From Methylobacterium mesophilicum SR1.6/6 (GTDB lineage: Bacteria; Pseudomonadota; Alphaproteobacteria; Rhizobiales; Beijerinckiaceae): a stretch of 64,000 bases of DNA. Position 1 is the first letter of the stretch, and the number at the start of each line of letters is the position of its first letter. Shown in pieces: positions 39,616-48,358 of the stretch. The stretch spans positions 4,297,447 through 4,361,446 of the forward strand of contig NZ_CP043538.1 in assembly GCF_000364445.2 (NCBI RefSeq). Reading direction: 5' to 3'. The notes below the pieces were generated by a model. That model was given only the letters and a program-made list of their open reading frames with translations, had not been told where the DNA came from and searched no databases. Made by a program: the position numbers and the translations under genes.

Positions 39616-42231
39616 ATGCCGCCGAGCCAGACCCCAGATAGCGGCATCGACCTTGATGCGCTCGCCCTCGACGAACTCGACCGCTTGGATCAGGGCGTGA
39701 TCGGCCTGGATCCGGCCGGCAGCGTCGTGGTTTTCAGCGAAGGTGCCAGTTCGATCTCGGGTCTGTCGCGCGAGGCGGTGCTCGGGCGCGATTACTTCCG
39801 CGACGTGATGCCGGGCACGAACGTGCCGGGCTTCCGCGGCCGTTTCCTGGCGGGTGCTCGCCGGGGGGGCCTGGACGAAAGCTTCGATTACGTCTTCGGC
39901 CGGCTTCCGCAGCCTCTGCGTGCCCGGGTCCGCATGCGCCATGGTCAGGTCGCGGGCACACAGCCGGTCACGTGGCTGACGATCGACCCGCTTGAGAGCC
40001 TCGGGGCTGGCCTGTCGCGCGAGGCCGTGATGGCGGCGATCGGGCGGCGTGTCCGCGCCGAGCCGGTGGATGCCAGCCTCTGCGAGCGCGAGCCGATCCA
40101 CATTCCGGGCTCGATCCAGCCCAACGCCGTGATGCTGGCCGCCGATGCCGCGACCCTTCACGTGCAGGCTTATTCGGCCAACGTCTCCGAGATCGTCGAT
40201 CCGGTCGAGCCGCCGCTGGCTGGGCGGCCCCTGGCCGACGTGCTGCCGGCCGATTTCGTCGCGGCGATCCGGGTCCGGCTCGGAGGCGGGACCCTGGAAG
40301 ACGGCCGCTCGCTCCGGCGCCGGATCACGTTTCTGGGCTCCGGCGCGACCTACCACGCCGTCGCCCACGCCCATGCTGGGCGCCTGATCGTCGAGCTGGA
40401 ACTTGAACCGGATTCCGACGACGATTTCGCGACCGCGAGTCAGGTTGATACCGAACTCGCCGTCGGGCGCCTGCGCGAGGCCGGGAGCTTGGCGGACGCC
40501 GCCCGGATCGCGGCCCTGGAGATCCGGGCGCTCACCGGGTTCGAGGCGGTCTTGGTCTACCGCTTCGACACCGACTGGAACGGCGAGGCGGTGGCCGAGG
40601 ATAAGGCGCCCGACTGGTCGCGCAGTCTCCTCGGTCTGCGCTTTCCCGCCTCCGACATCCCCGCCCAGGCCCGCGCCCTCTATACGAAGGCCAAGAGCCG
40701 CTTCGTGATCGACCGCGACAGCGTGCCGGTCGGCTTGGTGGCCGCCCCGGGGGGCGGCAACGCCCCCATCGACCTGACCTTCGCGCAGCACCGGACGCTC
40801 TCGCCGATCCACCTGGAGTATCAGCGCAACCTCGGCGTGAACGGCTCGATGTCGATCTCGATCATGGTCGAGGGCCGGCTCTGGGGCCTGATGATCGGAC
40901 ATCATCGCCGCCCGCACTATGTCACGCCGGAGACCCGCTCCGCCGCGACGGTCCTGACCGACGCCTTCGCCATGCGGGTGCAGGAGATCGAGTCGCGCCG
41001 TCTCTGGGACGAGCGGCAGGCCCATCTCGACGTCGAGGGTCGGCTGGTCCGCGGGCTGACCCGCTCCGACGACTTCGTGGCCGCCTTGACCACCGGAGCG
41101 ACCACGCTCCTCGACCTGTTCAGCGCCACCGGGGCCGGCATCGTCTCGGGCGGGCGGGTCACGCTGATCGGCCGGACGCCGCCGGCCAAGGCGGTGACGG
41201 CGATCGCGGCTTGGCTGCGGGATCGCGTGCCGGCGAGCGAGGGCGGCTACAGCAGCAACACCTTCTCCGCCGAGTATCCGAAAGCTGCTCTCCACCGGGA
41301 GATCGCCAGCGGCCTGCTCGCCGCTTTCGTGGACGAGTCGCGCGAGAACCTGCTGCTCTGGTTCCGTCCCGAAGTCCCCAGCACGGTCACCTGGGGCGGC
41401 GATCCGCGCAAGCCGGTGCTGGCGGGCAGTGGCCCAGTGGCGGTCCTCCCGCGGCGGTCCTTCGAGCGCTGGATCGAGGAGCGCACCGGCTTCGCCAGCC
41501 CGTGGGCCGATTGGCAGATCCAGCTTGCCGGCTCCCTGGCGGAGGCCGTGGAGGGCGTCGTGCTGCGGCAGCGCCGCAAGATCGACGAACTGACCAGCCT
41601 GCTCGCCGAGAAGGAGCGGCTCCTCGAACAGAAGGACCTGCTGACCCGGGAAATCGACCACCGGGTCAAGAATTCCCTCCAGATCGTTTCGGCTTTCCTG
41701 CAGATGCAGCGCCGCCAGATCGCAGACGGCGACGCGCGGCAGGCCTTCGCCGACACCTCCGCGCGGGTGATGAGCGTCGCGCGCGTGCATGACAGCTTGT
41801 ACCAGGCCGAGCGGGTCGACGAGGTCGATCTCGGCCAGACCATCGAGAGCCTGTGCAACGACCTCGCCGGCTTGGCGGGCGACGGCCATGCCGTCGACCT
41901 CACCGCCGAGCCGGGGCTGATGGTGCCCTACCGCAAGGCGGTGGCCCTCTCGCTGATCGCCACGGAACTTGTCACCAACGCCTTCAAGTACGCGGCGAAC
42001 CCGGCCGGCGGCGGCCGGGTCGAGGTCAGCGTCTCGGCCTCCGGCCCCGGCGAGGTGCAGCTCCGCGTCTGCGACGACGGCGGTGGCCTGCCCGACGACT
42101 GGGCCGACGCCAAGGCCCGCGGCAAGGGATCGGGTCTCGGCATGAAGCTCATCCGGGCAATGTTGGACCAGATCAACGCCAAGCTCGACGTCGCCAACAA
42201 TCCCGGCGCCTGCTTCACGATCACCGCGTGA
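39616..42231 (+). CDS. bphP: Bacteriophytochrome histidine kinase with PYP-like N-terminal domain
   Basis: 871 residues, no membrane segments. Order: PYP-like PAS (about 19-126), phytochrome PAS with chromophore Cys156 (CEREPIHIPGSIQP), GAF (about 290-460; PASDIPAQAR with Asp347, SPIHLEY with His399), PHY (LLWFRPE; tongue motif PRRSF at 612-616), HisKA_2 kinase (His682 in REIDHRVKNSLQ) and HATPase (ELVTNAFKYA, GSGLGMKL). The core residues predict a biliverdin-binding red/far-red sensor. In the PYP-like domain, residues aligned with the chromophore Cys69, Tyr42 and Glu46 of PYP are Gly67, Phe40 and Ala44, so it probably binds no p-coumarate. Stop overlaps bphO start. Confidence 0.9.
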   Translation: MPPSQTPDSGIDLDALALDELDRLDQGVIGLDPAGSVVVFSEGASSISGLSREAVLGRDYFRDVMPGTNVPGFRGRFLAGARRGGLDESFDYVFGRLPQPLRARVRMRHGQVAGTQPVTWLTIDPLESLGAGLSREAVMAAIGRRVRAEPVDASLCEREPIHIPGSIQPNAVMLAADAATLHVQAYSANVSEIVDPVEPPLAGRPLADVLPADFVAAIRVRLGGGTLEDGRSLRRRITFLGSGATYHAVAHAHAGRLIVELELEPDSDDDFATASQVDTELAVGRLREAGSLADAARIAALEIRALTGFEAVLVYRFDTDWNGEAVAEDKAPDWSRSLLGLRFPASDIPAQARALYTKAKSRFVIDRDSVPVGLVAAPGGGNAPIDLTFAQHRTLSPIHLEYQRNLGVNGSMSISIMVEGRLWGLMIGHHRRPHYVTPETRSAATVLTDAFAMRVQEIESRRLWDERQAHLDVEGRLVRGLTRSDDFVAALTTGATTLLDLFSATGAGIVSGGRVTLIGRTPPAKAVTAIAAWLRDRVPASEGGYSSNTFSAEYPKAALHREIASGLLAAFVDESRENLLLWFRPEVPSTVTWGGDPRKPVLAGSGPVAVLPRRSFERWIEERTGFASPWADWQIQLAGSLAEAVEGVVLRQRRKIDELTSLLAEKERLLEQKDLLTREIDHRVKNSLQIVSAFLQMQRRQIADGDARQAFADTSARVMSVARVHDSLYQAERVDEVDLGQTIESLCNDLAGLAGDGHAVDLTAEPGLMVPYRKAVALSLIATELVTNAFKYAANPAGGGRVEVSVSASGPGEVQLRVCDDGGGLPDDWADAKARGKGSGLGMKLIRAMLDQINAKLDVANNPGACFTITA

Positions 42232-42824
42232 GCCCGTCCACCGCGATGGAGCGCGCCAACCTGCATGCCCGCCTGCGCGCGGCGACCGCGCCGGCCCACC
42301 AAGCCCTTGAGGACGACCTCGACTGGCGAGCGCGGGTGGCGACGCTGTCCGGCTACCGCGACCTGCTGGCGCGGCTCTACGGCTTCCACGCCGTGTGGGA
42401 AGCGACCATCGGGCTAGGGCTCGCCGACGAGGCGTTCCTCGCGCCGCGCCGCCGCCTCACCCGTCTGGCCGCCGACCTCGACCATCTCGGTCTGGCGCCG
42501 GGCGCGGTCGCGGCGCTCCCGCGGCCGGCGCCTCATGTCCTGGCCGATCCCGCCGCGGCGACCGGCGCGCTCTACGTGCTGGAAGGCTCGACGCTGGGCG
42601 GCCAGCTGATCGGCCGGCACATAGCCGGGCTGCACGGATTCTCGAACGACGGGCTCGCCTATTACCGGGCCCACGGTGCCGCGGCCGGCGCGATGTGGAC
42701 CGCCTTCCGCTCGCGCCTCGAACGCTTCGCGGATGATCCCGAGGCGGAGGCCTCCCTCACCGGAGCGGCCGTGACTACGTTCGCGGCCATGCGCGGATGG
42801 CTCTGCCCGGCGCCGACCGCCTGA
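42228..42824 (+). CDS. bphO: Biliverdin-producing heme oxygenase
   Basis: A 198-residue BphO-type heme oxygenase that opens heme to biliverdin, the chromophore of the upstream phytochrome. Proximal His in LRAATAPAHQALE; distal-helix region YVLEGSTLGGQLIGRHI. GTG 42228 overlaps the bphP stop in GTGA (four bases), indicating translational coupling; ATG 42246 is an alternative. The pair is thus a self-contained red-light sensor. It ends 10 bases from the convergent LysR gene. Confidence 0.9.
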   Translation: MSPSTAMERANLHARLRAATAPAHQALEDDLDWRARVATLSGYRDLLARLYGFHAVWEATIGLGLADEAFLAPRRRLTRLAADLDHLGLAPGAVAALPRPAPHVLADPAAATGALYVLEGSTLGGQLIGRHIAGLHGFSNDGLAYYRAHGAAAGAMWTAFRSRLERFADDPEAEASLTGAAVTTFAAMRGWLCPAPTA

Positions 42825-42833
42825 CAGGGCCGC

Positions 42834-43709
42834 TCACCGCAGCCCGTCCCGCGCCAGCATCAGATGGGCGATCAAGCGTTCTGCGAGGCGGCTGGGCGGC
42901 CGTCCGGCGGGGCGCAGCAGCAGGGTCTCGATCGGGATCCCGGGCCGGAACGGCCGCAGGACGATCGGCAGGCCGGTCAACTCCCGGGCGGGGACGGGAT
43001 CGACGATGGCGCCGCCGAGACCCTCGGCGACCAAGCCGCAGCGTGCGGCCGTGTATTCGGCCATCAGGGCAAAGTGCGGAACCACTCCGGCGGCCTCCGT
43101 CGCCGCCTGGACTGCGCTCGATCCGGCTGAGATCAGCGGCACGCCGGCCAGATCCGCTGCGGTCACGACGCGCCTGTCGGCGAGGGTGTGCCGCCGCGGC
43201 AGCGCGCAGACGGCCATCGTCGTGAGGTACGGCTCGGCCGTCACCCCGGTATAGCCGGATCGCGGCCGCGCGAGGCCGAGGTCGCACTGACCGGACGCCG
43301 TCCAGGACCAGATCGTGTCCGGGCTCGGCACATGGACCGCGATGCGCAGGCCCGGGCACTCGGCATCGAGGCCGCGGATCGCCCTCGGCAAGAGCCGGGA
43401 CGCTAGGGACGGCTGGCAGGCCACGCGCAGCGAGCCCGTCCCGCGATCCCGGATGCGGCGCGCGGCCTGCTGCAGGTGGTCGAGCCCCGCGAAGGTCTGC
43501 GCGACCTCGTGGGCGAAAGCCTCGCCCTCCAGCGTCGGTACCGCGCTGCCGTGGCCGCGGACGAAGAGCGGGAAGCCGAGTTCCGCCTCCAACTGCGCGA
43601 CGGCGCGGCTGATTTGGGGCTGGCCGATCTTCAGAGCTGCGGCCGCCCGGGTCATGCCGCCGTGCCGTATCACCGCGCGAAACAGGTCCAGATGCGCCGG
43701 ATTGATCAT
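42834..43709 (-). CDS. LysR family transcriptional regulator
   Basis: A 291-residue LysR-type regulator: HTH in MTRAAAALKIGQPQISRAVA, then an effector domain with VACQPSLASRLLPRAIRG. Divergent from the DMT transporter at 43807. A strong palindrome (43733-43762) lies between them, so it probably controls that gene and itself. Inducer unknown. Confidence 0.87.
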   Translation of the reverse strand: MINPAHLDLFRAVIRHGGMTRAAAALKIGQPQISRAVAQLEAELGFPLFVRGHGSAVPTLEGEAFAHEVAQTFAGLDHLQQAARRIRDRGTGSLRVACQPSLASRLLPRAIRGLDAECPGLRIAVHVPSPDTIWSWTASGQCDLGLARPRSGYTGVTAEPYLTTMAVCALPRRHTLADRRVVTAADLAGVPLISAGSSAVQAATEAAGVVPHFALMAEYTAARCGLVAEGLGGAIVDPVPARELTGLPIVLRPFRPGIPIETLLLRPAGRPPSRLAERLIAHLMLARDGLR

Positions 43710-43732
43710 GCCGATCTCGCATGGACTCGGGC

Positions 43733-43762
43733 CATTGTGTCATTTGGCGGCATGGCACAATG
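43733..43762. promoter_or_regulatory. Palindromic operator in LysR/DMT intergenic region
   Basis: Inverted repeat CATTGTGTCAT / ATGGCACAATG (10 of 11 positions matching) with an eight-base spacer, centred 39 bases upstream of the LysR ATG and ~60 bases before the transporter ATG. Such spaced palindromes next to divergent LysR genes are typical regulator binding sites. Confidence 0.55.
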
Positions 43763-43806
43763 CCTGTGTCAATGAGCACTCGATCATCCCTCGGAAAGGG
43801 CCGACC

Positions 43807-44253
43807 ATGCTCGCCTTCGCGGTCTCCGCGCTCCTCGCCATCCTGGCGGGCGCCGGGCTCGTCCTGCAGCAGATCCTGAACGCCAATCTGCGGGCAGAGC
43901 TGGACTCCGCCTCCTGGGCCGGGTTCTCGAGCTATTTCGTCGGCCTGACCTGCATGGCGCTCCTGGCCGTGGCCCTGCGCGACCCCGTGCCGGCAACGAG
44001 CCTGGCGGCGCGGGTTCCGTGGTGGACCTGGAGCGGCGGCCTGTTCGGCGCACTCTTCATCGGGCTCGCCATCCTGCTCGTCCCGAAGCTCGGCGCCGCG
44101 ACCTTCTTCGCCCTGCTGGTGACAGGTCAGATGCTCGCGTCGGTCGTCTTCGATCAGGTCGGGCTTCTGGGCCTCGCGCAGCGGCCGATCGACCTGCCAC
44201 GGCTTATCGGGATCGTGCTGCTGGTGGGTGGGGTTGTGCTGATCCGGCGGTAG
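43807..44253 (+). CDS. DMT-type transporter (DUF606/YdcZ family)
   Basis: A 148-residue protein with five hydrophobic segments. LLAILAGAGLVLQQILNANL and the second half TFFALLVTGQMLASVVFDQ are characteristic of the short YdcZ (DUF606) branch of the drug/metabolite transporter superfamily, which act as dimers. ATG 43807. Divergent from its presumed LysR regulator. Substrate unknown. Confidence 0.82.
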   Translation: MLAFAVSALLAILAGAGLVLQQILNANLRAELDSASWAGFSSYFVGLTCMALLAVALRDPVPATSLAARVPWWTWSGGLFGALFIGLAILLVPKLGAATFFALLVTGQMLASVVFDQVGLLGLAQRPIDLPRLIGIVLLVGGVVLIRR

Positions 44254-44404
44254 ATTGGGGGGCCGGTCAGCCCTTTCGCGGTGGTCGGCGGCTGCACCCG
44301 TATGACGCGCACCGTTCCCGGAAAGATGGAGCGAAGCGGAGCCTGCTCCGTGACCCAGCACACGAAGCGCCGCGATAGCGGCCCGATAGGTTCCAGATGG
44401 ACGC

Positions 44405-44478
44405 TGCGCGGTGTCCTTTTGCCGGGTTCCGGATCACCCTCCGCTGCCTTCCAGGCGTCCGGAAAAGGGGCAGCGCAG
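44405..44478. repeat. Imperfect inverted repeat in intergenic DNA
   Basis: Arms near 44405-44425 (GCGCGGTGTCCTTTTGCCGG) and 44459-44478 (CCGGAAAAGGGGCAGCGC) are imperfect reverse complements, separated by about 35 bases. The 291-base gap between the DMT gene and gmk (44254-44544) holds no other feature. It may be a REP-like palindromic element or a bidirectional terminator between these convergent genes. Confidence 0.4.
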
Positions 44479-44544
44479 ACACGGCTCCGTACGATGCTGC
44501 CTGCCCCACCCCACACCTTGTAAAAGCTGAGGCAGGACTGGGCT

Positions 44545-45207
44545 CTACGGCGTCTCGGCTAGCAGCCCTTCGACGAACCCGGCGAGGCCGGTCCGGCGCG
44601 CCCGCTTCAGCCGCTCGGCCGCCAGGATGCCCTGGAGTGAGCGGAAGGCGTTCTGCAGGTCGTCGTTGACGAGGACGTAATCGTACTCGACCCAGCGCTG
44701 GATCTCCGTCCGCGCGTTGGAGAGGCGCTTCTCGATCGTCTCGGCCGAGTCCTCTGCCCGGCGCTCCAGGCGCTGGCGCAGCTCGGCCATGCTGGGGGGC
44801 AGGATGAAGACGGTCACGACATCCTGGGCGAGCTTGGAGCGCACCTGCCTGGTCCCCTGGTAGTCGATGTCGAAGATCATGTCCCGGCCGGCCCCGAGCA
44901 CCTTCTCCACCGGCCGGCGGGGTGTCCCGTAGAAATTGCCGTGGACCTCGGCCCATTCGAGCAGGTCGTCGCGGCTGCGCAGGTCATCGAAGGCCTCGCG
45001 CTCGATGAAGTGGTAGTGCCGCCCGTCGATCTCGGAGGGCCGCCGGGCCCGGGTGGTCACGGAGATCGACAGGTCGAGCGCCCAGGCGGGATCCTGCGCG
45101 ATCGCCCGCGTCAGGGTGGTCTTGCCCGCCCCGGAGGGCGAGGACAGGATCAGGATCAACCCGCGCCGCGCGATGGGGTCGGAGACGCTCCCGGCCGGCT
45201 CGGTCAT
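44545..45207 (-). CDS. gmk: Guanylate kinase
   Basis: A 220-residue enzyme converting GMP to GDP with ATP. P-loop LSSPSGAGKTTLTRAI; GMP-binding blocks SVTTRARRPSEIDGRHYHFI and EWAEVHGNFYGTPRRPVE; IDYQGTRQV and lid region. Full length. Downstream of yicC on the same strand (gap 49 bases), a conserved pairing. Confidence 0.95.
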   Translation of the reverse strand: MTEPAGSVSDPIARRGLILILSSPSGAGKTTLTRAIAQDPAWALDLSISVTTRARRPSEIDGRHYHFIEREAFDDLRSRDDLLEWAEVHGNFYGTPRRPVEKVLGAGRDMIFDIDYQGTRQVRSKLAQDVVTVFILPPSMAELRQRLERRAEDSAETIEKRLSNARTEIQRWVEYDYVLVNDDLQNAFRSLQGILAAERLKRARRTGLAGFVEGLLAETP

Positions 45208-45256
45208 GCGCGTGGCTCCCCGGCGTTTCGCATCCGTACCCTCATGGTTGGTCCCG

Positions 45257-46132
45257 TCATTCGATGTTCTGGACCTGCTCGCGGAACTGCTCGACCACGG
45301 CCTTCAGGTCGAGCCCGATCCGCGACAGGCTGATGTCGTTGGCCTTGGCGCAGAGCGTGTTGGCCTCGCGGCCGAATTCCTGGGCCAGGAAATCGAGCCG
45401 GCGACCGATCGCGCCGCCCGCCGCCAGGAGTTCGCGGGCGCTGGCAACGTGGGCGCGGAGCCGATCCAGCTCCTCGCGGACATCCGCCTTGCCGGCGAGC
45501 AGCATGGCCTCCTGATGCAGGCGGTCGGGATCGAGGCCGCTGCCGCCGAGCGCCTCGACCGCCGCCATCAGTCGCGCCCGCACCGCCTCGGGCTGGCGCG
45601 CCGGGTTCTCCTCCGCGGCCTCGGTCAGGGCCGCGATCCGGTCGACCTGTCCGGTGACGACCTGCTCGAGCTGGCGCCCCTCGGCGCGGCGGGCCTCGAC
45701 GAGATCCGCGACCAGCCGGACCACGCCCGCCGCGAGATCGTGGGCGAGGGTGTCGGTGTCCGCAGCCTCGTCCTCGACCTCGATCACGCCGCGGACGTTG
45801 AGGAGGCCATCCAGGGTGGCGGGCGCCACGCCCTCAGGAACAGGGACCCGGGCGACCGCCTGCGCGAGGCTCGCCAGCAGGGTCTCGTTGATCCGTACCC
45901 GGGCGGTGCTGTCCGGCTTGGTGAGCGTCAGGGTCAGCTGGCACTGGCCGCGCGTCAGCGTCTTCTGGAGCGCGGTGCGGGCGGTCTCGCCGAGTCCGTC
46001 ATAGCCCGACGGCACGCGGGTGCGCACGTCGAGCCCGCGCCCGTTGACGCTGCGGACCTCCCAGGCCCAGTGCACCGGCCCGGCGGTCCCCGCCGTCCGG
46101 GCGAAGCCCGTCATGCTCGCGATCTGGGCCAT
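45257..46132 (-). CDS. yicC: YicC/YloC family endoribonuclease
   Basis: A 291-residue member of the YicC family, RNases/adaptors linked to RNA turnover. N-terminus SMTGFARTAG and VRSVNGRGLDVRTRVPSG; C-terminus KADVREELDRLRAHVAS, LDFLAQEFGREANTLCAKA and the conserved end VEQFREQVQNIE. Full length. Located upstream of gmk as in most proteobacteria. Confidence 0.92.
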   Translation of the reverse strand: MAQIASMTGFARTAGTAGPVHWAWEVRSVNGRGLDVRTRVPSGYDGLGETARTALQKTLTRGQCQLTLTLTKPDSTARVRINETLLASLAQAVARVPVPEGVAPATLDGLLNVRGVIEVEDEAADTDTLAHDLAAGVVRLVADLVEARRAEGRQLEQVVTGQVDRIAALTEAAEENPARQPEAVRARLMAAVEALGGSGLDPDRLHQEAMLLAGKADVREELDRLRAHVASARELLAAGGAIGRRLDFLAQEFGREANTLCAKANDISLSRIGLDLKAVVEQFREQVQNIE

Positions 46133-46260
46133 GGCGACCCCCGTCCCTCAGAAGATCGGGGCCTGTAGCACGGATCTCAGCGGGGGGAAGAGGCCGGTCG
46201 ACCGGTCGGGCCGCGGATGACGCGCGTCGCGGCGCCGGCACGGGGGCGCGGCGCCCCGGA

Positions 46261-46701
46261 TCACGCCGTCGGTTGGTCTTTCGTCATGGCCGCCGTCATG
46301 GCCGCGACGTCCATCCACATCAGCTCGATCACGTGGCCGTCGAGATCCTCGAGAGTCCGGCCGTACATGACCTCGCCCATCTCCTGCTTCGGCCGGAGGT
46401 CGGCGCGCCCCCCGGCGGCGACGGCCCGGTCCACGCTGGCATCGACGGCCGCGCGGCTCTCCTCCGACAGGCAGACCAGCACCTCGGTGGCGGACCGCGC
46501 GTCGGCGATCGGACGGGGGGAGAACCCGGCGAAATGCGCGTGGCTGAGCAGCATGACCACGATCGCGTCGGAGAACACCATCGCGGCGGCCGTGCCAGGC
46601 TGGGAGAAACGGGCGTCCCGTGTCGCACCGAGCGCCGCGTAGAAGCCGGCCGAGCGCTCGACGTCTTCGACGGGCAGGTTCACGAAGATCATCTTGGGCA
46701 C
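46261..46701 (-). CDS. VOC (glyoxalase-fold) family protein
   Basis: A 146-residue protein with two beta-alpha-beta-beta-beta modules: FVNLPVEDVERSAGFYAALG at the start and ELMWMDVAAM at the end. The potential metal ligands His (MLLSHAHF, GHVIEL) and Glu (IELMW) are present. Typical of the small PhnB/YaeR-like dioxygenase/glyoxalase group; reaction unknown. It separates mltG from yicC. Confidence 0.82.
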   Translation of the reverse strand: MPKMIFVNLPVEDVERSAGFYAALGATRDARFSQPGTAAAMVFSDAIVVMLLSHAHFAGFSPRPIADARSATEVLVCLSEESRAAVDASVDRAVAAGGRADLRPKQEMGEVMYGRTLEDLDGHVIELMWMDVAAMTAAMTKDQPTA

Positions 46702-46720
46702 GGGTCTCTCCTCGTCTCAC

Positions 46721-46746
46721 GGAACGCTGCGCGGATACAGCGTTCC
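46721..46746. repeat. Perfect inverted repeat upstream of the VOC gene
   Basis: GGAACGCTG and CAGCGTTCC, nine bases each, separated by eight bases. It lies 20-45 bases upstream of the VOC-protein start and downstream of mltG (both minus strand). It may be an operator or an mltG terminator; the GGAAC...CGTT resemblance to an EcfG promoter has a 15-base spacer, one short of the norm. Confidence 0.5.
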
Positions 46747-46792
46747 ATACAGGAGGCTCGGACCGGCGCGGCCGCGGACCCCCGGGCGAAGG

Positions 46793-48208
46793 TCAGCGTC
46801 GTCCGCGCGGCGCCGCAGTCGGTTCGCTGAGCGCCGGAACGGTCTTGGGCGAACCCAGGTCGTAGCTGCGGTTCTTCAGCGGATCGAGGCGCGTGCCCTC
46901 GGAGGCGTCGAAGGCGCGCGAGCCCGGCGTGCCGGTGTCGAGGGCGAAGGCCGCGTTGGTGTTGACGCCGTTCGAGGCGGGGATACCGCCCGGCGCGTAG
47001 GCCGAGGCGCGCCCGGGCGTCGCCGGATCCGGGCCCGGCTCGACCTTGTCGACGGCGTCCGGCGGCGCCTGACGGCTCTTCTCCACCGCGCGCCAGCGGG
47101 CGACGTTGCGCTGGTGCCCTTCGAGCGAGTCGGCGAAGGCGTGTCCGCCGCTTCCGTCGGCCACGAAGTAGAGATCCTTGGTCCGCGACGGGTTGGCCAC
47201 CGCCTCCAGGGCGGCCTTGCCGGGATTGGCGATCGGGCCCGGGGGCAGGCCCTCGATCACGTAGGTGTTGTAGGGCGTCGGCCGATCGATCTCGGAGCGC
47301 AGGATGCCCCGTCCGAGGGTGCCGCGGCCGCCCACGAGACCGTAGACGATCGTCGGGTCGGATTGCAGCTTCATCCGCTTGTTGAGGCGGTTGATGAACA
47401 CGCCGGCCACCCGCGGGCGCTCGTCGGCGCGGCCGGTCTCCTTCTCGACGATGGAGGCCAGGGTGACCATCTCGGCCGGGGTCCGCACCGGCACGTCGGC
47501 GCTGCGCCGCAGCCAGATCTGGTTCAGCACCTCGCGCTGCTTGGCCTTCATCAGGTTGACGATCTGCTGGCGGGTGGCGCCGCGCTCGAACTTGTAGGTG
47601 TCGGGCAGGAGCGAACCCTCGGGCGGGATCTCGTTGATCTCGCCGGTGAGCACGTCGTTGTCGTTGAGGCGGCCCACGATCTGCTCGGAGGTCAGGCCCT
47701 CCGGGAAGGTGATGGCGTGCTGCACCTGCCGGCCGGTGGCGATGGTGTCGAGGGTGTCGGCGATGCTGGCATGGGCCTTGAACACGTACTCGCCGGCCCG
47801 CAGTGCCGGCCGGCCGCCGAAGCGGGCGGCGAACTCGAACAGTCCGGTATGGTCGATCACGCCCTCGCGCTTCAGGGTCTCGGCGATCTCGCCGGTGCCG
47901 CTGTGGGTCGGGATCACCACGACCTTGTCGGCCGTGAGCGGGCCCGGCTCGCGCACCTGCCGCTGGAACAGGGTGATGCTGATCATCGCCGCGATGGCGA
48001 TGACCACCGCGAAGGTCAGCGCCCCGCTGACGAGTCCCACGAACCCGCTCCGCTCGCGCTCGGGCTTCTCCGGAGGCGGAGGCGCGACGGTGGGCTTGAT
48101 CGCCTCGCCGGGCGAGCGCGGCGAGAGCCGCTGCGGCAGCGCCGGCTCGTCCGTCGGATCCTGCGTGATGCGCTCGGGCGCGGGCAACTTGGAGCGGCGG
48201 AAGAACAT
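46793..48208 (-). CDS. mltG: Endolytic murein transglycosylase MltG
   Basis: A 471-residue YceG-family enzyme that cleaves nascent glycan strands and may terminate peptidoglycan polymerisation. A single membrane anchor lies near residue 70 (FVGLVSGALTFAVVIAIAAM), followed by a LysM-like segment and the catalytic domain with SIVEKETGRADERPRVAGVF (catalytic Glu) and GPIANPGKAAL. A low-complexity C-terminal tail of ~90 residues. ATG 48208 (MFFRRSKLPAPE) is chosen; the next ATG upstream at 48283 adds a basic leader. Confidence 0.9.
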   Translation of the reverse strand: MFFRRSKLPAPERITQDPTDEPALPQRLSPRSPGEAIKPTVAPPPPEKPERERSGFVGLVSGALTFAVVIAIAAMISITLFQRQVREPGPLTADKVVVIPTHSGTGEIAETLKREGVIDHTGLFEFAARFGGRPALRAGEYVFKAHASIADTLDTIATGRQVQHAITFPEGLTSEQIVGRLNDNDVLTGEINEIPPEGSLLPDTYKFERGATRQQIVNLMKAKQREVLNQIWLRRSADVPVRTPAEMVTLASIVEKETGRADERPRVAGVFINRLNKRMKLQSDPTIVYGLVGGRGTLGRGILRSEIDRPTPYNTYVIEGLPPGPIANPGKAALEAVANPSRTKDLYFVADGSGGHAFADSLEGHQRNVARWRAVEKSRQAPPDAVDKVEPGPDPATPGRASAYAPGGIPASNGVNTNAAFALDTGTPGSRAFDASEGTRLDPLKNRSYDLGSPKTVPALSEPTAAPRGRR

Positions 48209-48358
48209 CGGGATCCTGTCTGGGCCCGTGCGACCCGTCACGCGTCGCGGGCCGGGATCGGCTGCCCGCGACCGGGTGCGCACGTCGAGGTCTGAGACCC
48301 TAGTCGGGTTTGTGGCGAAAATGCCGTCTCGCGCTGCAGTGACGTCGGTTCGTCGCGC

